Assembly (NCBI GenBank): GCA_028278035.1
Contig: JANQFC010000052.1
Span: 62,001 to 126,000 of the forward strand
DNA from: Chlamydiales bacterium
Lineage (GTDB): Bacteria; Chlamydiota; Chlamydiia; Chlamydiales; SM23-39
Length of the DNA stretch: 64,000 nt
Reading direction: 5' to 3'
Of this stretch, positions 9,435 through 17,663 are shown piece after piece (the first letter of the stretch is position 1; each line of letters begins with the position of its first letter). Both the position numbers and the translations under genes were made by a program. Below the pieces are notes generated by a model. That model had not been told where the DNA came from. It was given only the letters and a program-made list of their open reading frames with translations, and did no database searches.

Positions 9435-10046
9435 ATGAAAATTTTAGTTTTGTTTTATTCAATGTACGGACATGTTTATTCATTAGCTAAAAACATTGCA
9501 GAAGGTGCAAAAAAAGTTCCTAATGCAAATGTAGAATTAAAAAAAGTACCAGAAACCCTTTCAAATGAAGTATTAGAAAAAATGGAAGCAATTAAAGCCC
9601 AAGAAACAATGAAAGATATTCCGATAGTGTCCCTAGAAGATCTAGAACAAGCAGATGCTATTATTTTCGGAACCCCAACAAGATTTGGAAATATGTGCGG
9701 ACAAATGAGATCTTTTTTAGATTCTACAGGCTCTTTATGGATGAAAGGCGCATTAATTGGTAAAGTGGCTTCTGTTTTTACAAGCACAGCTACTCAGCAT
9801 GGCGGTCAGGAATCTACCATTTTGACTTTTCATACTAATTTATTTCACCATGGAATGATTGTTGTAGGTCTGCCTTACTCATTTAAAAAACAGATGGACA
9901 ATAATGAAATTATTGGAGGATCTCCTTATGGAGTTTCGACTATAGCCGGCACTCAAGGCGAAAGAACACCTAATGAAACTGAAATTCAATCAGCTGTTTT
10001 TTTAGGACAACATGTAGCTAAAATCACATCAAAACTATGTAAATAA
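9435..10046 (+). CDS. wrbA: NAD(P)H:quinone oxidoreductase, WrbA type
   Basis: A 203-residue flavodoxin-fold enzyme. The FMN phosphate-binding loop is YSMYGHVYSLAKNIAEGA near the N terminus; GTPTRFGNMCGQMRSFLD and STATQHGGQESTI around residues 73-125 are characteristic WrbA signatures. These enzymes reduce quinones by two electrons in the cytosol, limiting oxidative cycling. An AAAGGA ribosome binding site precedes the ATG. The copper ATPase gene starts 3 nt downstream, so the pair looks co-transcribed, possibly as an oxidative/metal stress unit (inference). Confidence 0.9.
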   Translation: MKILVLFYSMYGHVYSLAKNIAEGAKKVPNANVELKKVPETLSNEVLEKMEAIKAQETMKDIPIVSLEDLEQADAIIFGTPTRFGNMCGQMRSFLDSTGSLWMKGALIGKVASVFTSTATQHGGQESTILTFHTNLFHHGMIVVGLPYSFKKQMDNNEIIGGSPYGVSTIAGTQGERTPNETEIQSAVFLGQHVAKITSKLCK

Positions 10047-10049
10047 ATT

Positions 10050-12077
10050 ATGAAAGAAAATAATTCAAAATCTCATATGCACACCAATCAAAAAGAATAT
10101 AAAATATTAAAAATAAAATTTATAATATGCTTATGTTTTTCTCTTCCTTTGATGTATTTTGCAATGACAACGTACCTAGTCCCTCAATTTTTGATTAAAC
10201 ATTTAACCCTGATTCAATTTTTACTGGCTACTCCTGTTATAATTATAGGATATCAGTTTTTTACAGTGGGATTTTTGTCTATTCTTAAAACTAAAAAAGC
10301 AAATATGGACACTTTAATTGCTTTAGGTGTCGGATCTGCTTATATCTATAGTTTGGTAATATCTATAAATATATGGCTGCAAAAAGAATCTTTAGTTTCA
10401 AAACATCTGTATTATGAGATAGCAGCTTTTTTAATAACGTTCATATTACTAGGCAGGTATTTTGAAGCATTAGCTACAGGAAAAACTTCTGATGCTATAA
10501 AAAAATTAATAGGACTCCAGCCTAAAACAGCTATTGTTATTAGAGAAGGCAAAGAAAAAAACATTCCAATATCCGATGTTCAGATAAATGACGTCATACT
10601 TGTAAGACCGGGAGAAAAAATACCTGTAGACGGCATTATTATAGATGGACATTCAACAGTCGATGAATCAATGATCACAGGAGAAAGCATCCCCAAAGAA
10701 AAGCTAATTGATTCTTCTGTAATTGGCGGCACTATCAATAAAACCGGAAGTTTTAAATTTAAAGCTTTGAAAATCGGAAAAGACACTGTTTTAGCTCAAA
10801 TTATTAAATTAGTGAAAACAGCTCAAACATCAAAACCCCCTATTCAAAAACTAGCAGATATTATAGCTTCATATTTTGTACCTTTAGTAGTTTTGATAGC
10901 AATAATCTCATCCGGTCTATGGTTAATATTCGGATATAATTTTACATTTGCTCTTATTATTTTCATTTCAGTATTAATTATAGCATGTCCCTGCGCATTA
11001 GGCCTTGCCACTCCAACGGCAGTTATGGTCGGAACTGGAATGGGAGCTGAATTAGGAATATTAATTAAAAATGCAGAAGCCTTACAAAAACTTAAAAATG
11101 TAAATACTTTAGTTTTTGACAAAACAGGCACTTTAACAATAGGCAAACCAAAAGTTACCAATATTGTAACGTTCAATATTGATGAAAATGAACTTTTAAA
11201 AATTGCAGCTTCTATAGAAAAAAAATCCCAGCATCCTCTGGGCGAAGCCGTAATAGAAAAAGCCAAAGAAAAAAATATCAATCTAATAGAAATTGAAAAT
11301 TATGAAGAAATAGCCGGCAAAGGAGCAAAAGCTAAAATACAAGAAGATAATTATTTAATCGGTAATTTCACACTTATACAAGAAAATAATATTGATATTT
11401 CTGCGAGTAAGCATTCCGTAGAACATTTTATGAATGAGGGAAAAACGCCTCTTCTTACATGCAAAAATAATAATCTTATAGGAATATTAGCTACAGAGGA
11501 CTTATTAAAACCTTATGCTAAAAATGTGATCAGTAAACTCAACAGTTTCATGGGGGTCTATATGATGACAGGAGATACAAAGAAAACGGCGCACATTATA
11601 GCTACAAAAGCCAGAATAGAATATCACAATATTATTCCGGAAGTCCTTCCTCAAGATAAAGCCAAAGAAATAGAAAAATTTCAAAAAGAAGACAAAATAG
11701 TTGCTATGGTCGGAGACGGTATTAATGATGCTCCAGCGCTAGCTCAAGCAGATGTCGGCATAGCAATAGGCAGAGGTACTGATGTTGCAATAGAATCTGC
11801 TGAAATAGTCTTAATGAAAGACGATCTCAAAGATATTTATAGGGCATACCTCTTATCTAAATATGTGATAAAAAAAATAAAACAAAATCTTTTTTGGGCA
11901 TTTTTTTATAATATAGCAGCAATACCTTTGGCTGCAGGTATTTTATATCCTTTTACGGGTTATTTGCTAAATCCCATGATAGCGGGAATCGCTATGATTT
12001 TCAGCTCTATTTCTGTAGTTAGCAATTCACTATTGATGAAAAGACATAAAAAGGAATTAACAAAAGTTTATTTTTAA
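10050..12077 (+). CDS. Copper-type P1B ATPase
   Basis: A 675-residue heavy-metal P-type ATPase. Motifs in order: the membrane CPC motif [15 protein letters not shown] near residue 312, phosphorylation motif DKTGTLT near 357, SQHPLGEA near 393, [20 protein letters not shown] near 555. The actuator TGE is in [14 protein letters not shown] plus the downstream YN...MxxSS pattern ([24 protein letters not shown]) points to Cu(+) export, CopA/CopB class. There is no N-terminal HMA metal-binding domain; instead a short tail contains His residues (SHMHTNQ). It probably forms a two-gene unit with wrbA. Confidence 0.9.
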   Translation: MKENNSKSHMHTNQKEYKILKIKFIICLCFSLPLMYFAMTTYLVPQFLIKHLTLIQFLLATPVIIIGYQFFTVGFLSILKTKKANMDTLIALGVGSAYIYSLVISINIWLQKESLVSKHLYYEIAAFLITFILLGRYFEALATGKTSDAIKKLIGLQPKTAIVIREGKEKNIPISDVQINDVILVRPGEKIPVDGIIIDGHSTVDESMITGESIPKEKLIDSSVIGGTINKTGSFKFKALKIGKDTVLAQIIKLVKTAQTSKPPIQKLADIIASYFVPLVVLIAIISSGLWLIFGYNFTFALIIFISVLIIACPCALGLATPTAVMVGTGMGAELGILIKNAEALQKLKNVNTLVFDKTGTLTIGKPKVTNIVTFNIDENELLKIAASIEKKSQHPLGEAVIEKAKEKNINLIEIENYEEIAGKGAKAKIQEDNYLIGNFTLIQENNIDISASKHSVEHFMNEGKTPLLTCKNNNLIGILATEDLLKPYAKNVISKLNSFMGVYMMTGDTKKTAHIIATKARIEYHNIIPEVLPQDKAKEIEKFQKEDKIVAMVGDGINDAPALAQADVGIAIGRGTDVAIESAEIVLMKDDLKDIYRAYLLSKYVIKKIKQNLFWAFFYNIAAIPLAAGILYPFTGYLLNPMIAGIAMIFSSISVVSNSLLMKRHKKELTKVYF

Positions 12078-12218
12078 TTTTTTTCATATTGCCGGTAATA
12101 ATAATTAGCAAATACAGCCATAAATATTTACTAAAAAATTAATAATTTTGAGTTTACTTTAATTTACGGTTAAAAAAAATATTTACATAATATCAATAAA
12201 TTCAAGTTTTTTCATGAA

Positions 12219-12247
12219 TTGAGATATTTTTAATAATTATCTATAAT
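12219..12247 (+). promoter_or_regulatory. Strong predicted promoter giving a leaderless mRNA
   Basis: TTGAGA (12219-12224), 17-nt spacer, perfect TATAAT (12242-12247). The expected transcription start (about 12254) is only a couple of bases before the ATG at 12256, and no Shine-Dalgarno is present. Confidence 0.6.
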
Positions 12248-12255
12248 AAAGTGAT

Positions 12256-13584
12256 ATGTATAAGAGTTTAAAGTTATCAGCAATTATTCTTTTAGGCGGT
12301 TTTGGTTCCAGATTTGACAGCGCCCTACCCAAACAGTTTCATAATCTGTCCGGCAAAAAAATATATCTGCATACTTTAGATTCTTTTTATAATCTAAATA
12401 TTTTCGACGAAATTCTCCTAGTAAGCAATGAGTCTTTTTTAGATGTCATAAAAGAAGATACTAAAAATTATTTAAACATAAAAATAGTAGCAGGCGGTAA
12501 AACCAGACAAGAATCTTCTTATCTAGGGCTAAAAAACTGCTCAAAACCCGAAATAGTTGTAATCCATGATGGAGTAAGACCCTTTGTAACTAAAAAAATC
12601 ATTTTAGACAATATCGATGCAGCTATCCTTCATCAAGCAGTAGACACTTGTATTAAATCTACAGATACTTTGGTAGAAATCAAAAAAAATAAAATTTGTA
12701 AAATTCCTAATAGATCCAATTTTTTAAGGGGACAAACTCCTCAGAGCTTTGACTATGACTTAATATTAAATGCCCATAAAAAAGCATTTGTCAATAATAT
12801 CTTAAATTCCACAGATGATTGTCAACTTGTTTTAAAAAACCATCCTGTCCATGTAATAGACGGCGATGAAAATAATATTAAAATAACAACCAAATTAGAC
12901 CTTTTTTTAGCAGAACAATTATTTAGGCTAAAAAAAACTACAGTTTCCAAATCTAATCTATCTTTAGAAAACAAACTTTTTGTAGTAGTCGGAGGAACCG
13001 GAGGAATCGGCAAGGAAGTTATAAAATATCTTAAACAAGAAAAAGCAAAAGTAATATCAGTATCCAGAACATCAAAATATCAAACAGATATTAAAAATTA
13101 TAAAAATGTAAAAGATACATTTTCTCAAATTCATAAAAAATATGGATTAATAGACGGTCTTATTAACACAGCAGGATTACTTTTAGTAAAATCATTTAAA
13201 AGCACCAAAAATAAAGAAATAGATGATTTAATAAAAGTTAACCTACTTGGGCTAATTTATTGCTGCAAAGAAGCTAAAATCAAGCAAAATGGCCATATTA
13301 TTAATACATCTTCATCTTCATATGCTAAAGGAAGAAAAAATTATGGTATTTATTCTGCTTCCAAAGCAGCGGTTGTAAATTTCACTCAAAGCTTAGCTGA
13401 AGAATATCCAAATTTAAATATTAATGCAATCGTACCCCAAAGACTAAATACCCCTATGCGAAGCAAATGTTTTCCCAATGAAAAAATTTCCAATCTTTTA
13501 AATCCAAATAAAGTTGCTGAAATAATCGTAAGTATTTTAAAAAATAATGATATAACTGGAACTATCATTGAAGTAAAAAAATGA
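12256..13584 (+). CDS. Bifunctional cytidylyltransferase / SDR oxidoreductase (Bcs1-like)
   Basis: A 442-residue fusion. Residues 1 to about 230 form an IspD/TarI-type cytidylyltransferase (LLGGFGSRFDSALPKQF; VIHDGVRPFV; RGQTPQSFDYDLI). Residues from about 235 are a short-chain dehydrogenase with a glycine-rich loop VVGGTGGIGKEV, NTAGLL, and catalytic YSASK near residue 365. This architecture matches Haemophilus Bcs1/Acs1, which reduces ribulose 5-phosphate and makes CDP-ribitol for surface polymers; a pure IspD role in isoprenoid synthesis is less likely given the fusion. It is apparently translated from a leaderless mRNA. Its stop overlaps the start of a short decayed-looking frame (ATGA). 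Confidence 0.8.
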   Translation: MYKSLKLSAIILLGGFGSRFDSALPKQFHNLSGKKIYLHTLDSFYNLNIFDEILLVSNESFLDVIKEDTKNYLNIKIVAGGKTRQESSYLGLKNCSKPEIVVIHDGVRPFVTKKIILDNIDAAILHQAVDTCIKSTDTLVEIKKNKICKIPNRSNFLRGQTPQSFDYDLILNAHKKAFVNNILNSTDDCQLVLKNHPVHVIDGDENNIKITTKLDLFLAEQLFRLKKTTVSKSNLSLENKLFVVVGGTGGIGKEVIKYLKQEKAKVISVSRTSKYQTDIKNYKNVKDTFSQIHKKYGLIDGLINTAGLLLVKSFKSTKNKEIDDLIKVNLLGLIYCCKEAKIKQNGHIINTSSSSYAKGRKNYGIYSASKAAVVNFTQSLAEEYPNLNINAIVPQRLNTPMRSKCFPNEKISNLLNPNKVAEIIVSILKNNDITGTIIEVKK

Positions 13585-13939
13585 CAAGCATTACAAGTCT
13601 ACAACAAATTTCTGGATCTTATTCATGTCAAGATTTACATGAAAATAATCTAACAACACAAAAAACAGCAAAAGCTGTTATGCAGTTTATAAAAGTTTTA
13701 AAACTAGACTTATTCTGTAAATTTCAAACAGCCTTTTTGTTTATTGAAAATGTAAGGATATCAAGAATAAAAAAGCTCATAGCATAATTTTAAGAATATC
13801 CGAACATACTAGCGCTGATTTTATAACTGTGCTATATCCGGCTTATACAATTATCCTCAAAGGGATTTATGATTTAGAAGAGTTCTCAATCATGGTTCAT
13901 GTTTGTTTAGATTGTATATCAAAAGATGAGGTTATTTAA
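13581..13939 (+). pseudogene. Short, probably decayed coding stretch
   Basis: An ATG overlapping the preceding stop opens a 68-codon frame (13581-13787) that I cannot assign. A second, start-less frame, open from 13748 to the stop at 13937-13939, continues with protein-like composition (SEHTSADFITVLYPAY). The arrangement looks like one gene broken by a frameshift and eroded, downstream of the cytidylyltransferase fusion. I recognise no family. A genuine small protein from the first frame remains possible. Confidence 0.3.
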
Positions 13940-14140
13940 TGATAGAAAAAATACATCCTGGATTCCCATCTAAAAAACATTAAATAACTAACTGTTAATC
14001 ACTTATTCAAACTCAAAACTAACAATCCCTTACATCAAACCATTAATTTTCAACAACTTGAGAATTAAAAAATACTTTTGATTTAATAATGAATTAATTA
14101 TAATTAAAAATACCAAACTTAATATAACTAAGAATAAAAA
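13940..14140. other. AT-rich intergenic remnant
   Basis: Together with the decayed frame before it, this leaves more than 300 nt without a convincing gene. It holds only a 14-codon frame (from the ATG at 13939), scattered stops and AT-rich DNA with weak TATAAT-like hexamers ahead of the gene at 14141. I see no RNA gene or repeat in it. Confidence 0.4.
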
Positions 14141-14914
14141 ATGAGTATTAATATAAATTTTAAAACCCTACAAATAGAAGAGTTTGCAGGGACCTGCAGG
14201 CCGGATCAGGTTTACGTAACCACAAATGAAATGAATATCGAAAAAATCCTATCAAAAATACAAAGTATAGAATCTTTTGGCAATACGCTTCTTGGAGTTT
14301 CAGGATTATTTAATTTAGATGTAGCTTCTGTTCGACAAAACATACAAACTATTATTATTTTTGACAGAAGTAAAAAAGTCCAAGATTTCTGGACTAATTT
14401 AGAAAATATAATTATTAACTATGAATATCAAGAGGCTATAAAAAAAGTCTATGAATTAATCAGCTGCAATGCCGATATTTATTTCAAACCTTCTAAATAT
14501 ATAGGAGATACACAATCTGTTGCAAATTACTATATTCGTCAATTAAGCGATAGTATTAGACAGCAAATCAGCTTTATGTCCAAAGAATCTCGTTACGACA
14601 AAATAAAGCAAATATTTCTAAATAATCAGTTTCAATTTTTAAGGCTTGATCTAAACAATTCCGATAGTTTTATAAAATTATATCAATTTTTCGAAAGAAA
14701 TAATTTATCTGTAGATATTTTATACTCATCAAATGTTAGAAATTACTGTAATCCGGCTTCCTATGTTTTATCTTTATCTAAGTTTATTATTAGACAAAGA
14801 ACTATTGTAATAGACACAAAAACTCCTACAATCTTAACAGGTAATTTATTACAACAAAGAATACGAATTCAATCGCAAACACCTTTAAAAGAATTTTTGT
14901 TGAAAAACGAATAA
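14141..14914 (+). CDS. Uncharacterised protein, possibly Rossmann/methyltransferase-like
   Basis: A 257-residue soluble protein without signal peptide or membrane segment. Patches such as LLGVSGLFNLDVAS (about residue 48), IIIFDRSKKVQDFW (about 70), FLRLDLNNSDSF (about 165) and VDILYSSNVRNY (about 187) have the strand-loop-helix rhythm of a Rossmann or SAM-methyltransferase fold. I recall loosely similar uncharacterised proteins in Legionella and environmental Chlamydiae, but no catalytic motif is recognisable. It stands alone between a decayed region and a tRNA pair transcribed toward it. Function unknown. Confidence 0.55.
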   Translation: MSININFKTLQIEEFAGTCRPDQVYVTTNEMNIEKILSKIQSIESFGNTLLGVSGLFNLDVASVRQNIQTIIIFDRSKKVQDFWTNLENIIINYEYQEAIKKVYELISCNADIYFKPSKYIGDTQSVANYYIRQLSDSIRQQISFMSKESRYDKIKQIFLNNQFQFLRLDLNNSDSFIKLYQFFERNNLSVDILYSSNVRNYCNPASYVLSLSKFIIRQRTIVIDTKTPTILTGNLLQQRIRIQSQTPLKEFLLKNE

Positions 14915-14942
14915 AATTTAAGAATTTTCAAAAATAAAAAAG

Positions 14943-15015
14943 TGAGGCATGAAGGACTTGAACCTTCGACCCTCTCCTTAAAAGGGAGATGCTCTACCAA
15001 CTGAGCTAATGCCTC
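14943..15015 (-). tRNA. tRNA-Lys (anticodon TTT)
   Basis: A full cloverleaf is visible on the minus strand: acceptor GAGGCAT/ATGCCTC, D-arm with AGCTCAGTTGGTAGAGC, anticodon stem TCTCC/GGAGA enclosing CTTTTAA, T-arm with GGTTCAAGTCC, discriminator A at 14943. CCA is not encoded. It lies 8 nt after tRNA-Glu and is probably processed from the same transcript. Confidence 0.96.
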
Positions 15016-15023
15016 ATATAAAG

Positions 15024-15098
15024 TGACCCCAAGGGGATTCGAACCCCTGTTACCAGGATGAAAACCTGATGTCCTAGGCCGGGCTAGACGATGGGGCC
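15024..15098 (-). tRNA. tRNA-Glu (anticodon TTC)
   Basis: Minus-strand cloverleaf: acceptor GGCCCCA/TGGGGTC (one G-T pair), D-arm TCGTCTAGCCCGGCCTAGGA, anticodon stem CAGG/CCTG around TTTTCAT, T-arm with GGTTCGAATCC, discriminator A at 15024. CCA is not encoded. It is downstream of frr and just upstream of tRNA-Lys. Confidence 0.96.
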
Positions 15099-15156
15099 AT
15101 AAATCATCTTTTTTCTTGAGTAAATTTTATACTCTATTTACTTTTATCTCAAGCTT

Positions 15157-15708
15157 TTATACTTCAATTATCTCTTTTTCTTTTTCGCTGCACACGCAAT
15201 CAACATCTTTGCAAAATCTATCTGTCTGTTCCTGTATCATTTTCTCTTCTCTTTTCTGAACGTCTTCCGGTATATCCCCATCTTGTTTTTGTTTTTTAAC
15301 AAGCTCGTTATATTTTCTTCTAATTTCTCTTACTTTTATTTTTGCATTTTCTGCTTTTTCTTTGCATCTTTTTACCATATCTTTTCTGATTGATTCATCC
15401 ATCGGAGGAATATTTATCCTTACAACATTACCATCTACAGCTGGCTGAAGATTCAAATTTGCAGCTTCAATTGATTTTGCAATTGCATTAACATTACCAG
15501 CGTCATATGGAGTGATCAATAATTGTCTTGATTCCGGAACAGTGATGTTTGCAACATCACGAATTTTCATTTTAGTGCCATACACTTCAACTTGAACATT
15601 ATCTAAAAGACCTGGATTGGCTCTTGAAGTTCTAATATTTTTTAATTCTTCTTTAAAAAAATCAATAGCTGACTGCATAGATTTTTTTACTTCATCTTCT
15701 GTACTCAT
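15157..15708 (-). CDS. frr: Ribosome recycling factor
   Basis: A 183-residue RRF of standard length. Family features: an N-terminal KSMQSAIDFFKEELKNIRTSRANPGLLD, then ITVPESRQLLITPYD, RINIPPMDESIRKDMVK, and the long C-terminal helical region. RRF with EF-G splits post-termination ribosomes. It follows tsf by about 64 nt on the same strand. In many bacteria, including C. trachomatis from memory, pyrH sits between tsf and frr; it is absent here. Confidence 0.96.
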   Translation of the reverse strand: MSTEDEVKKSMQSAIDFFKEELKNIRTSRANPGLLDNVQVEVYGTKMKIRDVANITVPESRQLLITPYDAGNVNAIAKSIEAANLNLQPAVDGNVVRINIPPMDESIRKDMVKRCKEKAENAKIKVREIRRKYNELVKKQKQDGDIPEDVQKREEKMIQEQTDRFCKDVDCVCSEKEKEIIEV

Positions 15709-15772
15709 AAATTACTCCACAAAAATTTTAGTGTAGATGAAAAAAATAACAACTTAATTAATCTTACCAAAA

Positions 15773-16630
15773 TTAAGAATTACTTTCTCCGATTTTCCAT
15801 CGCCAAAAAGCAGATATAGTTAAAGACGTACCTAATTCCTTACCTTTATTTTGTACATATTTTTCTACAGTAAGAGAAGGATCTTTAACAAATTTTTGAC
15901 CTAATAAACAAACTTGGTCATAATAAGCTTTTAATTTTCCAGCAACAATTTTCTCTATAACATTTTCTGGTTTTCCCTGAATTTGCGATCTAGCTATTTC
16001 CTCTTCTTTTTTCTTTATTGTTTCCGGAATTTCATCAGACTTTAAATATTGAGGATCTTCTGCAGCAATATGCATTGCAATATCTTTTGCTATCCCAGCT
16101 TCTTGATTAGACCCTTTAATTTCTACTAAAGAAACTATTTTACCCCCCATATGGGAATAAATACCATATGACGAGTCGGTATCTTTATGTATTACTTCAA
16201 ATCTAGAAATTTGTATATTTTCTCCAATAGACTGGATTAATAAATTTCTGTATTCATCTATTGTCAATGATGGATCAATGCTGTAGTTTTCCTTTGATAA
16301 AACTTCTAAATTAGCAGGTTTTGATTCTGTAATTTGTTCTGATAATTCTTTAACAAATTTTTGAAATTTTTCATTTTTAGCGACAAAATCAGTTTCAGTA
16401 TTTACTTCTAACAAAGCAATATGAGTTGGCGATTCAAAAAAACCGATCATTCCCTCTTTTGTTTCCCTTCCTTCTTTTTTTACAGAAGAAGTAAGGCCTG
16501 CTTTTCTTAGAATATCAATAGCTTTCTGCATATCACCTTCAGCTTCAACTAAGGCATTTTTACATTTACTCATACCAACGCCACTGCGCTCACGAAGTTC
16601 TTTTACCATTTGCGGTGTAATATTGGACAT
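15773..16630 (-). CDS. tsf: Elongation factor Ts
   Basis: A 285-residue EF-Ts. The start is the ATG at 16630, preceded by an excellent Shine-Dalgarno (GAGGAGG) and giving the classical N terminus SNITPQMVKELRERSGVGM; an upstream in-frame ATG at 16693 would sit inside rpsB and is unlikely. The TETDFVAKNEKF nucleotide-exchange motif follows around residue 75. EF-Ts recycles EF-Tu-GDP. It is the second gene of the rpsB-tsf operon with a 1-nt gap. Confidence 0.96.
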   Translation of the reverse strand: MSNITPQMVKELRERSGVGMSKCKNALVEAEGDMQKAIDILRKAGLTSSVKKEGRETKEGMIGFFESPTHIALLEVNTETDFVAKNEKFQKFVKELSEQITESKPANLEVLSKENYSIDPSLTIDEYRNLLIQSIGENIQISRFEVIHKDTDSSYGIYSHMGGKIVSLVEIKGSNQEAGIAKDIAMHIAAEDPQYLKSDEIPETIKKKEEEIARSQIQGKPENVIEKIVAGKLKAYYDQVCLLGQKFVKDPSLTVEKYVQNKGKELGTSLTISAFWRWKIGESNS

Positions 16631-16631
16631 A

Positions 16632-17432
16632 TTAAATTTCCTCCTCATTTTCTTCGTCTGACACTTCAATCTCTTTGTTTTCATCTCTTGCAATCCCTTT
16701 CATAGGCCTTTTATCGCCTTTTGCAATAGGGATGTTCATTTCTTTTTTCTTGTCTAAAATTGCATTTGTAAGTGCAGTTAAAATTAATTTTATGCTTTTT
16801 AACGCATCATCATTACAAGCAATGATATGATCAATTGGATCCGGATCACAATTAGTATCAACCAAGGCCAATACCGGAATTCCTAATTTATTAGCTTCTG
16901 CAACAGCAATATGCTCCTGATATGGATCTACAACAATTAAAAGCCCAGGAATTTTTCTCATTGATCTAATTCCCGATAGGTTTTTTTCTAACTTCTGCTG
17001 TTCTTTAGTAAGCTGTGATAATTCTTTTTTAGTAAGGCCTTCTCCACCTGTCGCTATTCTTTTTTCGATCTTCTCTAATGTTTTGATAGATTGTCTTATT
17101 GTAGTTAAATTTGTTAAGGTTCCGCCCAGCCATCTTTCGCAAATATAAAACTCTCCCGATTTTTCAGCTGATTCTTTAATTACTGCCTTAGCTTGTTTCT
17201 TGGTCCCTACAAAAAGAATTGATTTATGTTGAGTTACAATATCTTTTACTACTTTAGCTGCATTTCTTATCTGCTGCATTGTTTTCGCAAGATCAATAAT
17301 GTAAATACCACTTCTTTCTTCAAAAATAAATCTTTTCATTTTTGGGTTCCATCTAGCTTTTTGATGCCCAAAATGAGCTCCTGCTTCTAACAAATCTTTT
17401 ATTGTTATGTCTATTTGTTCTTGTGTTGCCAA
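16632..17432 (-). CDS. rpsB: 30S ribosomal protein S2
   Basis: A 266-residue S2. Hallmarks: DLLEAGAHFGHQKARWNPKM near the N terminus, ERWLGGTLTNLTTIRQSI around residue 98, and LLIVVDPYQEHIAVAEANKLGIPV. The C terminus carries a short acidic tail (DEENEEE). It lies 34 nt downstream of tRNA-Gly and is followed directly by tsf. Confidence 0.97.
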   Translation of the reverse strand: MATQEQIDITIKDLLEAGAHFGHQKARWNPKMKRFIFEERSGIYIIDLAKTMQQIRNAAKVVKDIVTQHKSILFVGTKKQAKAVIKESAEKSGEFYICERWLGGTLTNLTTIRQSIKTLEKIEKRIATGGEGLTKKELSQLTKEQQKLEKNLSGIRSMRKIPGLLIVVDPYQEHIAVAEANKLGIPVLALVDTNCDPDPIDHIIACNDDALKSIKLILTALTNAILDKKKEMNIPIAKGDKRPMKGIARDENKEIEVSDEENEEEI

Positions 17433-17466
17433 GCTATCTCCTCATATGTTAATTAATAATTTCAAA

Positions 17467-17537
17467 AGCGCCTGATCAGAATCGAACTGACACAAGTAGC
17501 TTGGAAGGCTACTGTTCTACCATTGAACTACAGGCGC
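17467..17537 (-). tRNA. tRNA-Gly (anticodon TCC)
   Basis: Minus-strand cloverleaf: acceptor GCGCCTG/CAGGCGC, D-arm TAGTTCAATGGTAGAAC, anticodon stem GTAGC/GCTAC around CTTCCAA, T-arm with GTTCGATTC, discriminator T at 17467 as expected for tRNA-Gly. CCA is not encoded. It heads the rpsB-tsf transcription unit. Confidence 0.96.
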
Positions 17538-17548
17538 ACAAATTGCTA

Positions 17549-17554
17549 ATTATA
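17549..17554 (-). promoter_or_regulatory. -10 element upstream of tRNA-Gly/rpsB
   Basis: A perfect TATAAT on the minus strand, 11 nt before the first base of tRNA-Gly. No good -35 hexamer is visible at the right distance, so the call rests on the -10 and its position. Confidence 0.4.
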
Positions 17555-17663
17555 AAAAATAAGCAAATACAAATTTATTCTAAATTTTATTTTTTTCCAA
17601 GTAAAAATATAGTATATATGTACATAATGGTAAAAAAAGTATTTTAACTTAAAAAAATGATTT

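Noticed and set aside
10844-11281. 145-codon minus-strand frame within the copper ATPase gene
   Set aside because: It is antisense to the CPC and DKTGT core of an intact ATPase and shows no family features.
15099-15157. Inverted repeat CTTGAG/CTCAAG downstream of frr considered as a terminator
   Set aside because: On the minus strand the repeat is followed by A residues, not T residues, and transcription probably continues into the tRNA pair.
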